This document shows positions 32,981 through 42,970 of a DNA stretch of 64,000 nt, piece by piece. The notes beneath the pieces were generated by a model. It worked only from the letters and a program-made list of their open reading frames with translations. It did not search any database and had not been told where the DNA came from. Both the position numbers and the translations under genes were made by a program. The stretch comes from Siphonodentalium dalli. Taxonomy: Eukaryota; Mollusca; Scaphopoda; Gadilida; Siphonodentaliidae. Where the stretch lies: positions 45,420,194 through 45,484,193 of the forward strand of contig CP136069.1 of the NCBI GenBank assembly GCA_032622095.1, given 5' to 3'. Each line of letters starts with the position of its first letter. Position 1 is the first letter of the stretch.

Positions 32981-33429
32981 CAAGCCTGCAAATAATGTAG
33001 TGTCTGACATTTGCAGAATGATGTCCCCAGAGTGTGAATTTAATGATGTTACCATGCACAGTGTGCTAGTAGCATCACCAAATTCACCCTCTGGGTACCT
33101 CATTCTGGTGACTAATGCGCGCTAACATCACCAACTTCAACTGGGAAACTTCAATCTGATCCCAGGTCTCCCATAGCAGTTGAGGCCAAAGCTGAATGAG
33201 GTTCCTAGAGGGTGAATTTTCTCGCATCCGGTGAGAGCTTTCCGATGAATGTCAACAAGCCATATTTCCGACTAAATCCTGAAAAGTTACCCAGTTGAGG
33301 CCTAAGCTGAATGAGGTTCCTGCAGGGTGAATTTAGTTACGCTAGCCCACTGTGTGTGATAGTGTCACTAAATTCACCCTCTGGGGTCCTCATTCCACAC
33401 TAATGGTAGACCCACTATTTCAGGGCTTG
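32981..33429. mobile_element. Family A MITE with target duplication and inner C fragment
   Basis: caagcctgcaaataatgtag to atttcagggcttg. The flanks aatttcaa (32973-32980) and aatctcaa (33430-33437) match 7/8. In the right module a C piece (33228-33292, gtgagagctttccgatgaat to gaaaagttaccc) is inserted. The short A phrase gttgaggcc(t/a)aagctgaatgag is repeated on either side of it. Confidence 0.75.
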
Positions 33430-33437
33430 AATCTCAA

Positions 33438-33990
33438 CAAACTCAAGACTGTTGACTCGGAATAGAAAGATGATAAATCCAGGAACAGATTCAAATTGAA
33501 TAATAGTGATACAGTTGTACATGACTCAGATTTAACGATCTAGATAAAATTACATTATTTCTTTTCACGAAATGCCCTTTCTATTTGATGTGAAACTTAT
33601 ACGGCTCAAATGAGCTAAGACTAGGTTCTTTGATCTGTGATTTACTATTCAGTTTTTGTCATACCCCTAGACAATTAAATCCTACGAAAGTATCTGTGCA
33701 GAAATACAATAGTATTACGCGGATCATCAAAGTAGAAAAAAATCTGTTTGAGATAGTCATTCTTTCTTGTTTTATTCCCTTGTTTGGATATGAAGATGTT
33801 TTTTTCCGGTGAACGGGATGTGCCTTAACGTCGTGAAGCAAAGATCGGCAAACGTATTGTGTGCAGTTTGATTGAGGAAATATTTGAGTAAATTTACATA
33901 GCTGGGATATGAATCACAGCGATGTTTTCTTAGAGAGTAAATGAGCATTCACCCTTCATAGTCTCTCAATAGTCCAGTCCTCCCTCTTAT
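33438..33990. other. Unique intronic sequence
   Basis: Nothing recognised. Confidence 0.4.
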
Positions 33991-34243
33991 TTAACCCTTC
34001 ATTTACTAGATGGAATCTCCCATTCAGTTATAAAAGTATACATTGGAATGGTCTATTATTCACATGGAGGAATGTTCAGGAAATGTAAGCAGACGACAGA
34101 TAATAAAAGTGCAGAAGGATTCCTATCAATTGGTTGGAATGTTCAAATAATAAGTTCAACAAATGGTCATATGTCATTTTTTGAACTTATTATCCGAACA
34201 TTGGATCTACTCATCAATGAATATTTACTAAAAAAAAGGTTAA
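33991..34243. mobile_element. Family D MITE flanked by TTAA
   Basis: ttaacccttcatttactaga at the left, aatatttactaaaaaaaggttaa at the right, TTAA at both edges (33991-33994, 34240-34243). The core words gttcaaataataagttcaac and gaacttattatccgaacatt form an inner hairpin. Confidence 0.7.
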
Positions 34244-34256
34244 TCATATTTAAGTA

Positions 34257-34424
34257 CAGTAATGACCTAAATAATTGACTCCTTAAAACCACAGATTATG
34301 GGTAATTTTTCAGGATTTAGTCGGAAATATGGCTTGTTGCAACAAGCCATATTTCTGACTAAATCCTAAAAAATTACCCATAATTCTGCTGCGGTTAAGG
34401 AGTCGATTATTTAGGGCATTACTG
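34257..34424. mobile_element. Family C MITE with central deletion
   Basis: cagtaatgacctaaataatt to gggcattactg, TA on both sides. The centre (catcggaaagctctc region) is missing, leaving 168 bp. Confidence 0.85.
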
Positions 34425-34833
34425 TATATTGTAAGCTATTTTCTGAAGAGTCCTAGTCAGCAATACAGTTCTATTTAGCTTAGCCAATAGCCATGTTTAG
34501 CCAATCGTACGTGTGTTGCCCTGCACGCATAGCCAAAGGAAAATCATGTGACCATTTCGCCTACAAGTACACTGTCAAACTGTTTTAAAGTTTTGTGCCC
34601 AACATGTAGAAACTTGTAGCATAGAGGACAATCTAATCTTCTAATAACCAAATGAGCGACCAACACTGTTCAGGCAGTGTGAGAATGGGATTTGCCTGCA
34701 GTGGAAAGAGCTTAGTTTGGTTGAAGCCAATCAAGCATTATCAGTTGTCACAGCTTGTCTTCATCATGACTATTGTTTACGGTATCTGACCACGGTCGTG
34801 TTTGTAATTCGCCGTGTAATCTAGTCCGTTACA
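34425..34833. other. Unique intronic sequence
   Basis: Nothing recognised. Confidence 0.4.
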
Positions 34834-35293
34834 GGCAAATTAGGTGATATAGAAACTGAAAAGAAGGGAAAATGTAATAAAAACATGTTAATTTTTAAAC
34901 TATAGGTACTTCCCAGAAGAGGCCTATTAAAGCAGAATGAGGTCCCCAGAGGGTGAATTTGGTGATGCTAGCCCTTCATGCTGTTAACCCTTTGAGTGCC
35001 AGGTCCGTTTTTTGTATCAACCCATATACCCTGTGCCAATGCATTCTCTTATATATGCGAGTCGACCATAGGTCGCCTCGCATATATAAGAGAATGCATT
35101 GTCTTAACAATTTTTTTTTTTTTTTTTTTTAAATTTTTTTTTACAATTTTAATATATTTTATTATATTCTTTAACAGACTTATTGTGTAGGTTTAGGGCC
35201 GATAATATCGGCCCCTGGCACTCAAATGGTTAACTAAATTCACTCTCTGGGGACCTCATTCTGCAAATAACAGAGACACTATTTGCAGGCTGG
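34834..35293. mobile_element. Family A copy split by a B3 insertion
   Basis: The A spacer (aggtgatatagaaactgaaa), the gaggtccccagagggtgaat module and gatgctagccc are on the left. ctaaattcactctctgggga and cactatttgcaggctgg are on the right. The interruption is exactly one TTAA-flanked B3 element. The left terminus of A is absent. Confidence 0.75.
34984..35233. mobile_element. Family B3 piggyBac-like MITE nested in family A
   Basis: TTAACCCTTTGAGTGCCAGG at the left and ggcactcaaatggttaa at the right, with TTAA on both sides. One hairpin core and a long T tract lie inside. It is the inverse orientation of the copy at 24870. Confidence 0.85.
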
Positions 35294-35561
35294 ATAATAT
35301 CACAAGTCAGTGCAGAGTAATCTTGGTATACACTAATGCATTCAACTTGTAGCTGAACTGCTAGTTTATTCAAATAGAAAAGAATTTAAGAGATCAAAAG
35401 TCATCAGTGTGAACACTATAAAATGATAGAAAAGACAGGTATATATCATGTTAATGGTTCTCTCTTAGCAATTGGATGCTGTGGAGAACTTATCTTGTCT
35501 TGGCAATAAATCAAGCTGATATTTAGCTGGGCACTCTGGAGCACTGTAAAGGAATATTTGT
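35294..35561. other. Unique sequence
   Basis: Nothing recognised. Confidence 0.4.
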
Positions 35562-35569
35562 GTCCACAG

Positions 35570-36651
35570 CAAGCCTGAGTTTAGTGTGTCTCATTTGCAG
35601 ATGAGGTCCCCCAGAGTGTGAATTTAGTGACACTATTCCGCATTGTGGGCCAGCATCACTAAATTTACCCTCTGGGGACCTCATTCTGCATGGCCTCATC
35701 TGCTGTGGGAGACATAGACTCAGATTGAAGTTCCCAAATGGTGAATATTGTGATGTGCACCCATTGGAAACCTCGATTATACAATGTATCGTCTGCCAAC
35801 TTGGGGATATAGAGAAAAACTAAACTAAAAAAGAAATAGAATCTTTGTGAAGAAGTTTCTATAGAAATTTAATAATAAAGAAACTTTCCGGAGAAAATGA
35901 GGCATAAGCAGAATGAGGTCCCCAGAGTGTGAATTTAGTGACACTATTCCGCATTGTGGGCCAGCATCACTAAATTTACCCTCTGGGGACCTCATTCTGC
36001 ATGGCCGCATCTGCTATGGGAGACATAGACTCAGATTGAAGTTCCCAAATGGTGAATATTGTGATGTGCACCCATTGGAAACCTCGATTATACAATGTAT
36101 CGTCTGCCAACTTGGGGATATAGAGAAAAACTAAACTAAAAAAGAAATAGAATCTTTGTGAAGAAGTTTCTATAGAAATTTAATAATAAAGAAACTTTCC
36201 GGAGAAAATGAGGCATAAGCAGAATGAGGTCCCCAGAGTGTGAATTTAGTGACACTATTCCGCATTGTGGGCCAGCATCACTAAATTTACCCTCTGGGGA
36301 CCTCATTCTGCATGGCCGCATCTGCTATGGGAGACATAGACTCAGATTGAAGTTCCCAAATGGTGAATATTGTGATGTGCACCCATTGGAAACCTCGATT
36401 ATACAATGTATCGTCTGCCAACTTGGGGATATAGAGAAAAACTAAACTAAAAAAGAAATAGAATCTTTGTGAAGAAGTTTCTATAGAAATTTAATAATAA
36501 AGAAACTTTCCGGAGAAAATGAGGCATAAGCAGAATGAGGTCTCCAGAGGGTGAATTTAGTGATGTTAGCCCACTATGTGGCATAGCATCACTAAGTTCA
36601 CACTCTGGGGACCTCATCATGCAGATGACTGGCACACTAAACTCAGGCTTG
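35570..36651. mobile_element. Family A element with three tandem 311-bp units and exact 8-bp target duplication
   Basis: Ends caagcctgagtttagtgtgt and cactaaactcaggcttg. Gtccacag flanks it exactly on both sides (35562-35569, 36652-36659). Inside, a 311-bp unit (hairpin module, spacer with ggggatatagagaaaaacta, agaaactttccgga block) is repeated starting at about 35608, 35919 and 36230. Units two and three look identical by eye. Unit one differs at a few bases. The repeated short open frames here are products of the repeat. Confidence 0.9.
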
Positions 36652-36659
36652 GTCCACAG

Positions 36660-37054
36660 TGACTTCATTACTCATGTTAGTGCATGTCTTATTCAAGCCT
36701 CTGAGGCACATCTGTTGTGAGATTAGATTTCTAAAAATAATAATATTTGAATAAAAAAATATTGCTTATATCTTAAATAGATGTGCACATTTATTACTTT
36801 GATAGGCGAACAAATTTAGAACTGATAGCAGTGAAGGTAGAGAATATAGATAGGGTTGGTCTGTACTTTCTTGAGAAATGTTTCTCAGTACATTTCCATG
36901 AAATTTACTACCGACATGAGGACATTGATGGAGTTCACACTGATGATGAATTGCTGAAATTCATATTGAGTATAATTTATTATACCCCAACTCGAAGAAA
37001 GAAAAATAGGGGGTGTACTCGAAGAAAAATGGGAAATACATGGATGTAGGATTG
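36660..37054. other. Unique sequence
   Basis: The 88-codon plus-strand frame at 36783 has no recognised motif and no good splice context. Confidence 0.4.
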
Positions 37055-37334
37055 ACTTTATCCATCTGTCCGTCCGTCCATCCAGGCATGTGTCTCACCA
37101 TGGGTTATCCATCTGAATGAAATTTTGCTATCGTGACTGCTTTCAAAAGGGGTGTAAATGGATATCTCTATTTATTTTCTAGAGTTATCTTTCTTTGCTC
37201 ATCTGGATTTTTTTGGTCTTTTTGTCTGTCTGCACAGATATCTCAGCCATGGGTTATAGAATCTGAATGAAACTTGGTATGGAGGGTCGCCATCATGACT
37301 GCTTTCATTTGATTTCAATCATGGCTGCTTTTAC
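37055..37334 (+). repeat. gtccgtcc element related to 50270
   Basis: gtccgtccgtccatcc followed by two units of tctcagccatgggttatag and aatgaaacttggta type. It resembles the block at 50270-51380. Confidence 0.5.
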
Positions 37335-37358
37335 AGTAATGACCTAAATAATCGACTA
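37335..37358. mobile_element. Family C end fragment
   Basis: acagtaatgacctaaataat followed by cgac is the outermost C arm. The rest is replaced by the Penelope-like sequence. Confidence 0.55.
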
Positions 37359-37387
37359 AATATTTTTATAGGTTATAGGTATATGAG

Positions 37388-38170
37388 AAAATGAATTCAT
37401 CCAACACTTTGTAGCACGCGGCTATACAAAACCACGATTGTTCAAGCGGCGATCGAGGCAGGTAAACTTAACAGGCAAGACCTGCTTATAGATAAACCCA
37501 AAAGTGATGACAATACAGTCATACCATTTCTCACGGACTACCACCCAGAATCTTCACAGACATTCCATTTAATCAGGGCACACTGGCCTATACTTCAGAC
37601 ATCGATACGACATCGACGTCTTTTTCCAAAACCACCTCTCCTAGCGAGACGCAAACCACCCAACCTCAAAGACATATTGACTAAAGCCAAACTCCCACAA
37701 TCGAGAGGCACCACGGGAAAACATTTTCCCAAAGCATTCACACCCTGTGAACGGAAATATTGCTCAATATGCAAGGACATCCCACACCAAAAATGGTTCA
37801 AAGCACAATCACCAAAAAGCAATTCAAGGGACCCTCACGATACAATTGCCTCACGAAAAATTGTATCTATCCACTCGCATGCAACAAATGCACATCCCAA
37901 TACGTAGGGGAGACCAAGTGCAAATTTAGAACACGCCTAACAGAACACCTGGCCGATATTCGACATAATAGAGATACTCCGGTAGCGTTTCACTTCAATC
38001 TACCAGACCATGATGCAAGCAACCTTCTACATCGGGTCATTGAGATCTTGAACTATGACCCAGAGAGCGATTCGGGAACCCAACCCCGTAAAACACGCGA
38101 AATCCACTGGATTTTCGCCCTCCGAACCCTGACCCCACTCGGTTTGAACAGGAAGGACTTCAAGTCATAT
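37388..38170 (+). pseudogene. Penelope-like retroelement, C-terminal part with GIY-YIG endonuclease
   Basis: Reading across two frameshifts (about 37440 and about 37805), this encodes the end of a Penelope-type reverse transcriptase and its endonuclease. The linker frame has VIPFLTDYHPESSQTFHLIR, then HWPILQ, FPKPPLLARRKPPNLKDILTKA as separate blocks, and a cysteine knot C-(E)-R-K-Y-C-S-I-C. The endonuclease frame (37760 onwards) has NCIYPLACNKCTSQYVGET, with the paired I-Y-P and Y-V-G motifs of the GIY-YIG fold, then the R and EH residues (RTRLTEHLADIRH). The polymerase palm is missing, as in the usual 5'-truncated copies. No stop codon is left because a family G element follows. It is inactive. 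Confidence 0.85.
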
Positions 38171-38175
38171 ATGTT

Positions 38176-38922
38176 TTTATACGCCCTTTTTGAAAAAAGG
38201 TCGTATTATGTTATCAGTCTGTCCGTCCGTCTGTCTGTCCGTCTGTCCGTCCGTCTGTCGAGCCATCCGTCCGTCCGTTCGTTAACATTTTTGGTTTCCG
38301 ATCGATAACTCCAGTTTGGATTATTTGATCTGAACTAAAGTTGGTATGTGTATTTCCCAGCTAAAGATACAGGCCAAGTTCGAATATGGGTTCCGTCCAA
38401 TTATTTTTACATGAGTTACGGCCCTTTTTCGACTTAGAATTTGACCGTCTGTTAACATTTTTGGTTTCCCACCGATAACTCCAGTTTGGATTATTTGATC
38501 TGAACCAAAGTTGGTATGTGTATTTCCCAGCTAAAGATACAGGCCAAGTTCGAATATGGGTTCCGTTCAGTTATTTTTACATGAGTTACGGCCCTTTTTC
38601 AACTTAGAATTTGACCAATTTCATAACATTTTGGTTTCCGACCGATAACTTCAGTTTTGATTATTTGAGCTGAACCAAAGCTGGTATGTGTATTTCCCAG
38701 CTAAAACTACAGGCCATTTTGAATATAGGTTCTGTCTAATTATTTTTAAATGAGTTATGGCCATTTTTCGACTTAGAATTTGACCACATTTTGGCATTGA
38801 AATTAGGGGTATATCAGATTTTCTTCAAATGTAAGCTCAAAGTATTATCTTATTTTGCGATAGTACAATTCAAAATGGCTAAAGGGCGTATTTTGCCACG
38901 CCCTAGCGATGCTCTTGTTATT
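38176..38922 (+). mobile_element. Family G element, complete-looking copy
   Basis: Starts tatacgccctttttgaaaaa, then a gtccgtctgtccgtc microsatellite. Three units of about 180 bp follow (aacatttttggtttcc, ggattatttgatctgaacc, ttcgaatatgggttccgtcc, cttagaatttgacc). It ends gggcgtattttgccacgccc and tagcgatgctcttgtt. The 3' end forms a hairpin (gggcgt/acgccc). There is no coding capacity. Superfamily unknown. Confidence 0.7.
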
Positions 38923-38974
38923 AAATATTTTTATATTATCTTTTCATCGTACTGTAGTCTGCTAATTTATCCTG

Positions 38975-39050
38975 TACATCACTCCAAATGAATAATAGAC
39001 CAATCATAAGTATACTTTTATGACTGAATGGGAGAACGCATTTAGTACAG
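38975..39050. mobile_element. Family D fragment, inverted
   Basis: ccaaatgaataatagaccaa and tatacttttatgactgaatg are the inverse of the D left part. Confidence 0.55.
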
Positions 39051-39114
39051 AACTGTCTTTAACTTATACCAAATTTCATTAATTTGAATTCAGATTTTTC
39101 AGGTTGTACTAAGG

Positions 39115-39579
39115 CAAGTCTGAGTTTAGTGTGCCTGTCATTTGCAGAATGAGGTCCCCAGAGAGTTAATTTAGTGACGCTATCCCTTAATAGCGGGCTA
39201 GCATAACTAAATTAACCCTCTGAGGACCTCAATCTGCTTTAGTAGGCCTCATCTTCTCTGGAAAGTTTCTTTGTTATCAAATTTCTATAGAAACATATTC
39301 TCATTGATTGTATTTCTTTTTTAGTTCAGTTTCTCTATATCCCCAAATTGGCAGACGACACTTTGTATAATCGAGGTTCCCAATGGGTGTACATCACAAT
39401 ATTCACCATTTGGGAACTTCAATCTGAGTCTGTGTCTTCCATAGCATATGAGGCCATGCAGAATGAGGTTCCCAGAGGGTGAATTTGGTGTTGCTATTCC
39501 GCTGTGCGGGATAGCATCACTAAATTCACCCTCTGGGGACCTCATTCTGCAAATGATAGGCAAACTAAACTCAAACTTG
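39115..39579. mobile_element. Family A MITE, long form
   Basis: caagtctgagtttagtgtgc to caaactaaactcaaacttg, with the long spacer inverted relative to the copy at 12854. No target duplication seen. Confidence 0.75.
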
Positions 39580-40497
39580 GATGTAGGAAATCTGTATATA
39601 TCTCATGACAGTAGACTGTTACAGCTCCCCCTATATTAGAAGGGTTGAGGATAATTTTACCAACAGGCAATTAAGGTGGGCGACACATGTAAACATGGCT
39701 GGTAACTGGAAGTTCAGGTTGTTCAAACAACTCATTTTACATTTAACAATACAAGTTGTTTTAGCGAGTTATCATAAGAGGGGTATATAAACATCTCCAT
39801 AGTCTGCCTTCCATATGGCTAAAGTCAAATCTCCCAAGTAGTTTACCCAAGAATGAAAATCATCAATCACTATCTAAATATTCCTCCATGTTATGTTTAG
39901 TCTGAGGACATATAAAATTTAACCCATTAACACAAGATGGATTATTCCATTCAGTCATAAAGGTATACATCAGTCTTTGCATTTTGATGGGGCCAACAGG
40001 ACCAAGCCCCATAACCAGCCCCTTACCAGGTAAATTCAGGGCCTTTTTATCAGCCCACCAAGCCCTATAAACAGCCCTGTACCTGGCAAATGCAGGGCCT
40101 TTTTATCAGGCCCGGTAAAATATTCAACAAGTAGTTGAAATGTGTTTGAGCTAAATTTTAATATCAGTTTAAACTTTATGAAATTGTGTTTATTATTTTT
40201 AAATATTATATGAAAAAGATATTCAGGTCGTGCACACATCCAAATGAGCTTTACAGCTCATTTCGTCTATCATAGCTCAATTGAGCTACATTTTTAATGT
40301 GAATTACATGCTGCCTCATTCGATTTTGGACACTTGCACGATAGCAGTTGAATTATTTAGTCAGGGACCACTATCACATCTACAAAGAAACAACACTCAA
40401 CGACCATGGCTTTAATATATACCTTTTGAGCAATGCAAAATTAATCTGTTTTGGATAATTTACCATTAGAAAGGGTAAGAAAGAATCATTAAAATTA
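39580..40497. other. Unique sequence with two small repeats
   Basis: A D left-end fragment lies at 39919-39975 (ttaacccattaacacaagat, cagtcataaaggtatacat). At 39985-40110 a phrase with cagggcctttttatcag is present twice, about 70 bases apart. Confidence 0.45.
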
Positions 40498-40885
40498 GAT
40501 CATGCCATGAATCTCTACTATTGCTATAAATGCATGTGGAGATCATATTCCACAAGTATAAAACCTTGGAACTTTTTGAAGTTTTGACAGGGAATCTTAT
40601 ATTGTAAAAAAAAAATAACGTGGGGAATATATTTCTTAGTATCTATTCACTAATAATGTACTTGACTGTCCCAACTCAAAATTTTACAATTTAAGTGAAT
40701 TTGTGAGCGATTTTGCTTTGCATCACTTACAATTATACAGTAAAGTCATTATTAAGGAACAGGTAATAACTATTTAATATATTCCCCGCATTATTTCTTC
40801 GACTTTATAAGGTTCCCTGTCAAAACTTCAAGAAGTTCCAAGGTTTTATACTGGTGAAATATGATCTCTACGAGCATTAGTCAGG
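40498..40885. mobile_element. Family H element, copy 3
   Basis: gatcatgccatgaatctcta at the left. The inner mirrored blocks ttgacagggaatcttata and ttccctgtcaaaacttcaag are present. The right end stops at gaaatatgatctctacgagc. Confidence 0.7.
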
Positions 40886-41386
40886 CTTTTCAGTAAAAAC
40901 TAAATAAAGTGTACTCTATATTATAAATGGAACACATCGACCCTGCACGTCGAATGTTATCTTCGGCCTACAGACATACTGACATCCAACTTTTAGTGTT
41001 AGATCGGTCTGAGTGTGTATTCTCGCTAGAAATCAAATAAAGTTGTCAACTATTTAAATTTCTTAGTACTGTCCCAACAAAATTGAGAAGTAAACATCTT
41101 TATACCTTTATACATATGGAATATGTCCTGTGGTATGACAGAAGGAGAAAAATTGGCTGGGGGAATGGGACCCTTAAAGGGACCCCCTGCCCTACTAACG
41201 GAAAGCCTGCATTAGTAAAATGATATTACCCTAGAACTACCATAAATGACATAAATGTCGTTCTACCCGCCAAAGGGTTAAAGGATAAATGTCGAAAAAA
41301 CTAAACTTTGGGCATTATCTGTTTAGAGGAAAACATACAAATTGTACCGTAACATGCTTTAACTCAGTTTATTTTTATAATTTCAG
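40886..41386. other. Unique intron end
   Basis: No repeat recognised. It ends in the acceptor tataatttcag of the next exon. Confidence 0.45.
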
Positions 41387-41472
41387 ATGAGATTTGCATA
41401 CAATGTCACAACATGGACTGACAGAAAGCCTGCCTTCTATCATGGTCACTTAGCGTTCGTAGATTTCTCAAG
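41387..41472 (+). CDS. HS2ST1: Heparan sulfate 2-O-sulfotransferase, catalytic histidine exon
   Basis: An 86-bp exon between atttcag and gtttgt, joined on a codon boundary to the exon at 19956 and ending two bases into a codon. It encodes MRFAYNVTTWTDRKPAFYHG and then HLAFVDFS. In vertebrate HS2ST the next residues after S-L-x-D-Q are V-R-F-V-K-N-I-T-S-W, so the two exons align without a gap. The sequon N-V-T (residues 6-8) matches the second conserved glycosylation site. The Y-H-G-H segment carries the histidines that act in catalysis in this family. The ATG is internal and not a start. The following exon, expected to carry the PIYINVIRDP region, was not found in the remaining 22.5 kb. Confidence 0.93.
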
Positions 41473-41515
41473 GTTTGTAAAAATAATCTTCCGCTATCAA
41501 GATATTTATTCACCT

Positions 41516-42031
41516 TTAATCCTTTCTATACTAAATGGATTCTTCCATTCAGTTATAAAAGTATACATTGGAATGGTCTATTATTAATTTGGAAGGATGT
41601 TCATGTAATAAAAGCAGACGACAGACAGCTGAAAAGCTAATACAAGTGCAGAATGATTCATATTCTTTTGTGGGAAATGTTCAGATAATATATTCAACAA
41701 ACGATCATACTATATATATACTATATATATTATATAGAACATTTCCTGAGGGAACTACTTGTCAATGAGTATTTAGCCCTTTCACTATGGGAATTGCTCT
41801 GGTGCAGCATTAAAGATTGTGCTAGTGCACCCTCTTACATATGCGAGTCTCCCGTAGGGAGCCTTGCATATATTTATAAGAGAATGCACTAGCTTACAAG
41901 TTGAAGGTAAATATTGTTAGGCCAATGTATTCTCTAGGGAGACTCGCATAGATAAGAGAATGCATTGGCATAGAGTTTTTGCAAAATTTTAGGAGGCTCC
42001 AGTCATGGAAGTGTTATTAAGAAAGGGTTAT
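41516..42031. mobile_element. Family D MITE with a nested B1 element
   Basis: D starts ttaatcctttctatactaaa (TTAA 41516-41519), runs through gtcaatgagtatttag, is interrupted, and closes with ttaagaaagggttat at 42017-42031. It begins 43 bases after the splice donor. Confidence 0.7.
41772..42017. mobile_element. Family B1 MITE inside family D
   Basis: ttagccctttcactatggga at the left, two hairpin cores, ctccagtcatggaagtgttat at the right. The edges are TTAG and TTAT, presumably mutated from TTAA. Confidence 0.7.
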
Positions 42032-42809
42032 TATTAATTTATATACTCCACTTAGTATATCACCTACTAAGGGTGTTGAGCTAATTTGAATACCAATATG
42101 ATGTCAGACAAAAATGACCACTGAACAGGGGAAGTGTTGTATTGTATTTATTTCTGTTGTTGTTAAATCTTGTCTAAGCGTGTATAAATTTCAAGCCTGA
42201 AGCAATGTTATACAACATATATACAAATCCTGCAAGAAGTATATCGTGAAAGTGACATATTAACTAGTCTTGGAAACGGCAGTCCACCCCACCAGAGGCG
42301 TTCGAGCGAAGCACAATGTATCAAATAAACTTGCAAACAGTTAATATAGTTTGGTCTATATTTCATACCACTGGTGGGATTGTTAGTGTTTTCTTTCTAA
42401 ATCATCGATTTTTATGATTATTTTATTAGAGATTTCTCCATTAAGCAATGATTATTTAATTATCGTAATTTATATTTCTGGTTTCTCGCGAGATGGCATG
42501 AACCAATTACGTCAGGTTATACATAATAATTGGGTATAAATTTGAGTGAATATATTAACTGAAAGATAAACAAAATTGGTAAATATTAGTAGTGTTTGGA
42601 GATGTATAAGCAGAGATAAGGTAGTATAGGTAGAGAATTGTTGGGTATCAGAGAGAGAGAGAGAGAGAGATGTACTGGAATATGTAGTTAATGGGTTATG
42701 ATAAACATCATGCTGGCTTGTCATGTGTGTATATTTTTTGTTTCAAAATTTGTTGGGGGTATAAGATTTCGCTAGTAAGCAGGGGATAGACCATTTCATA
42801 ATTTTATAA
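42032..42809. other. Unique sequence with an (AG)n microsatellite
   Basis: agagagagagagagagagag lies at 42650-42669. Nothing else was recognised. Confidence 0.5.
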
Positions 42810-42970
42810 AATAGACAGAGTTTTGGGTCCCACATATATGCTAGTAAGAGAATGCACATTCTTACAGGTCAAGGTAAATATTGTTAGGCCAATGCATTCT
42901 CTTTTATATACAAATGCATTGGCACAGGGTTTTAAAAAAATTCCGGAAGCTCCAGTCATGGAAGGGTTAA
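42810..42970. mobile_element. Family B1 MITE, shortened
   Basis: Core pieces tatatgctagtaagagaatg and aggccaatgcattctctttt, with a right end gctccagtcatggaagggttaa (TTAA 42967-42970). Confidence 0.6.

Noticed and set aside
35825-36668. Repeated short frames with MRSPE and SGDLIL phrases
   Set aside because: They come from the family A hairpin module and recur on both strands in every A copy.
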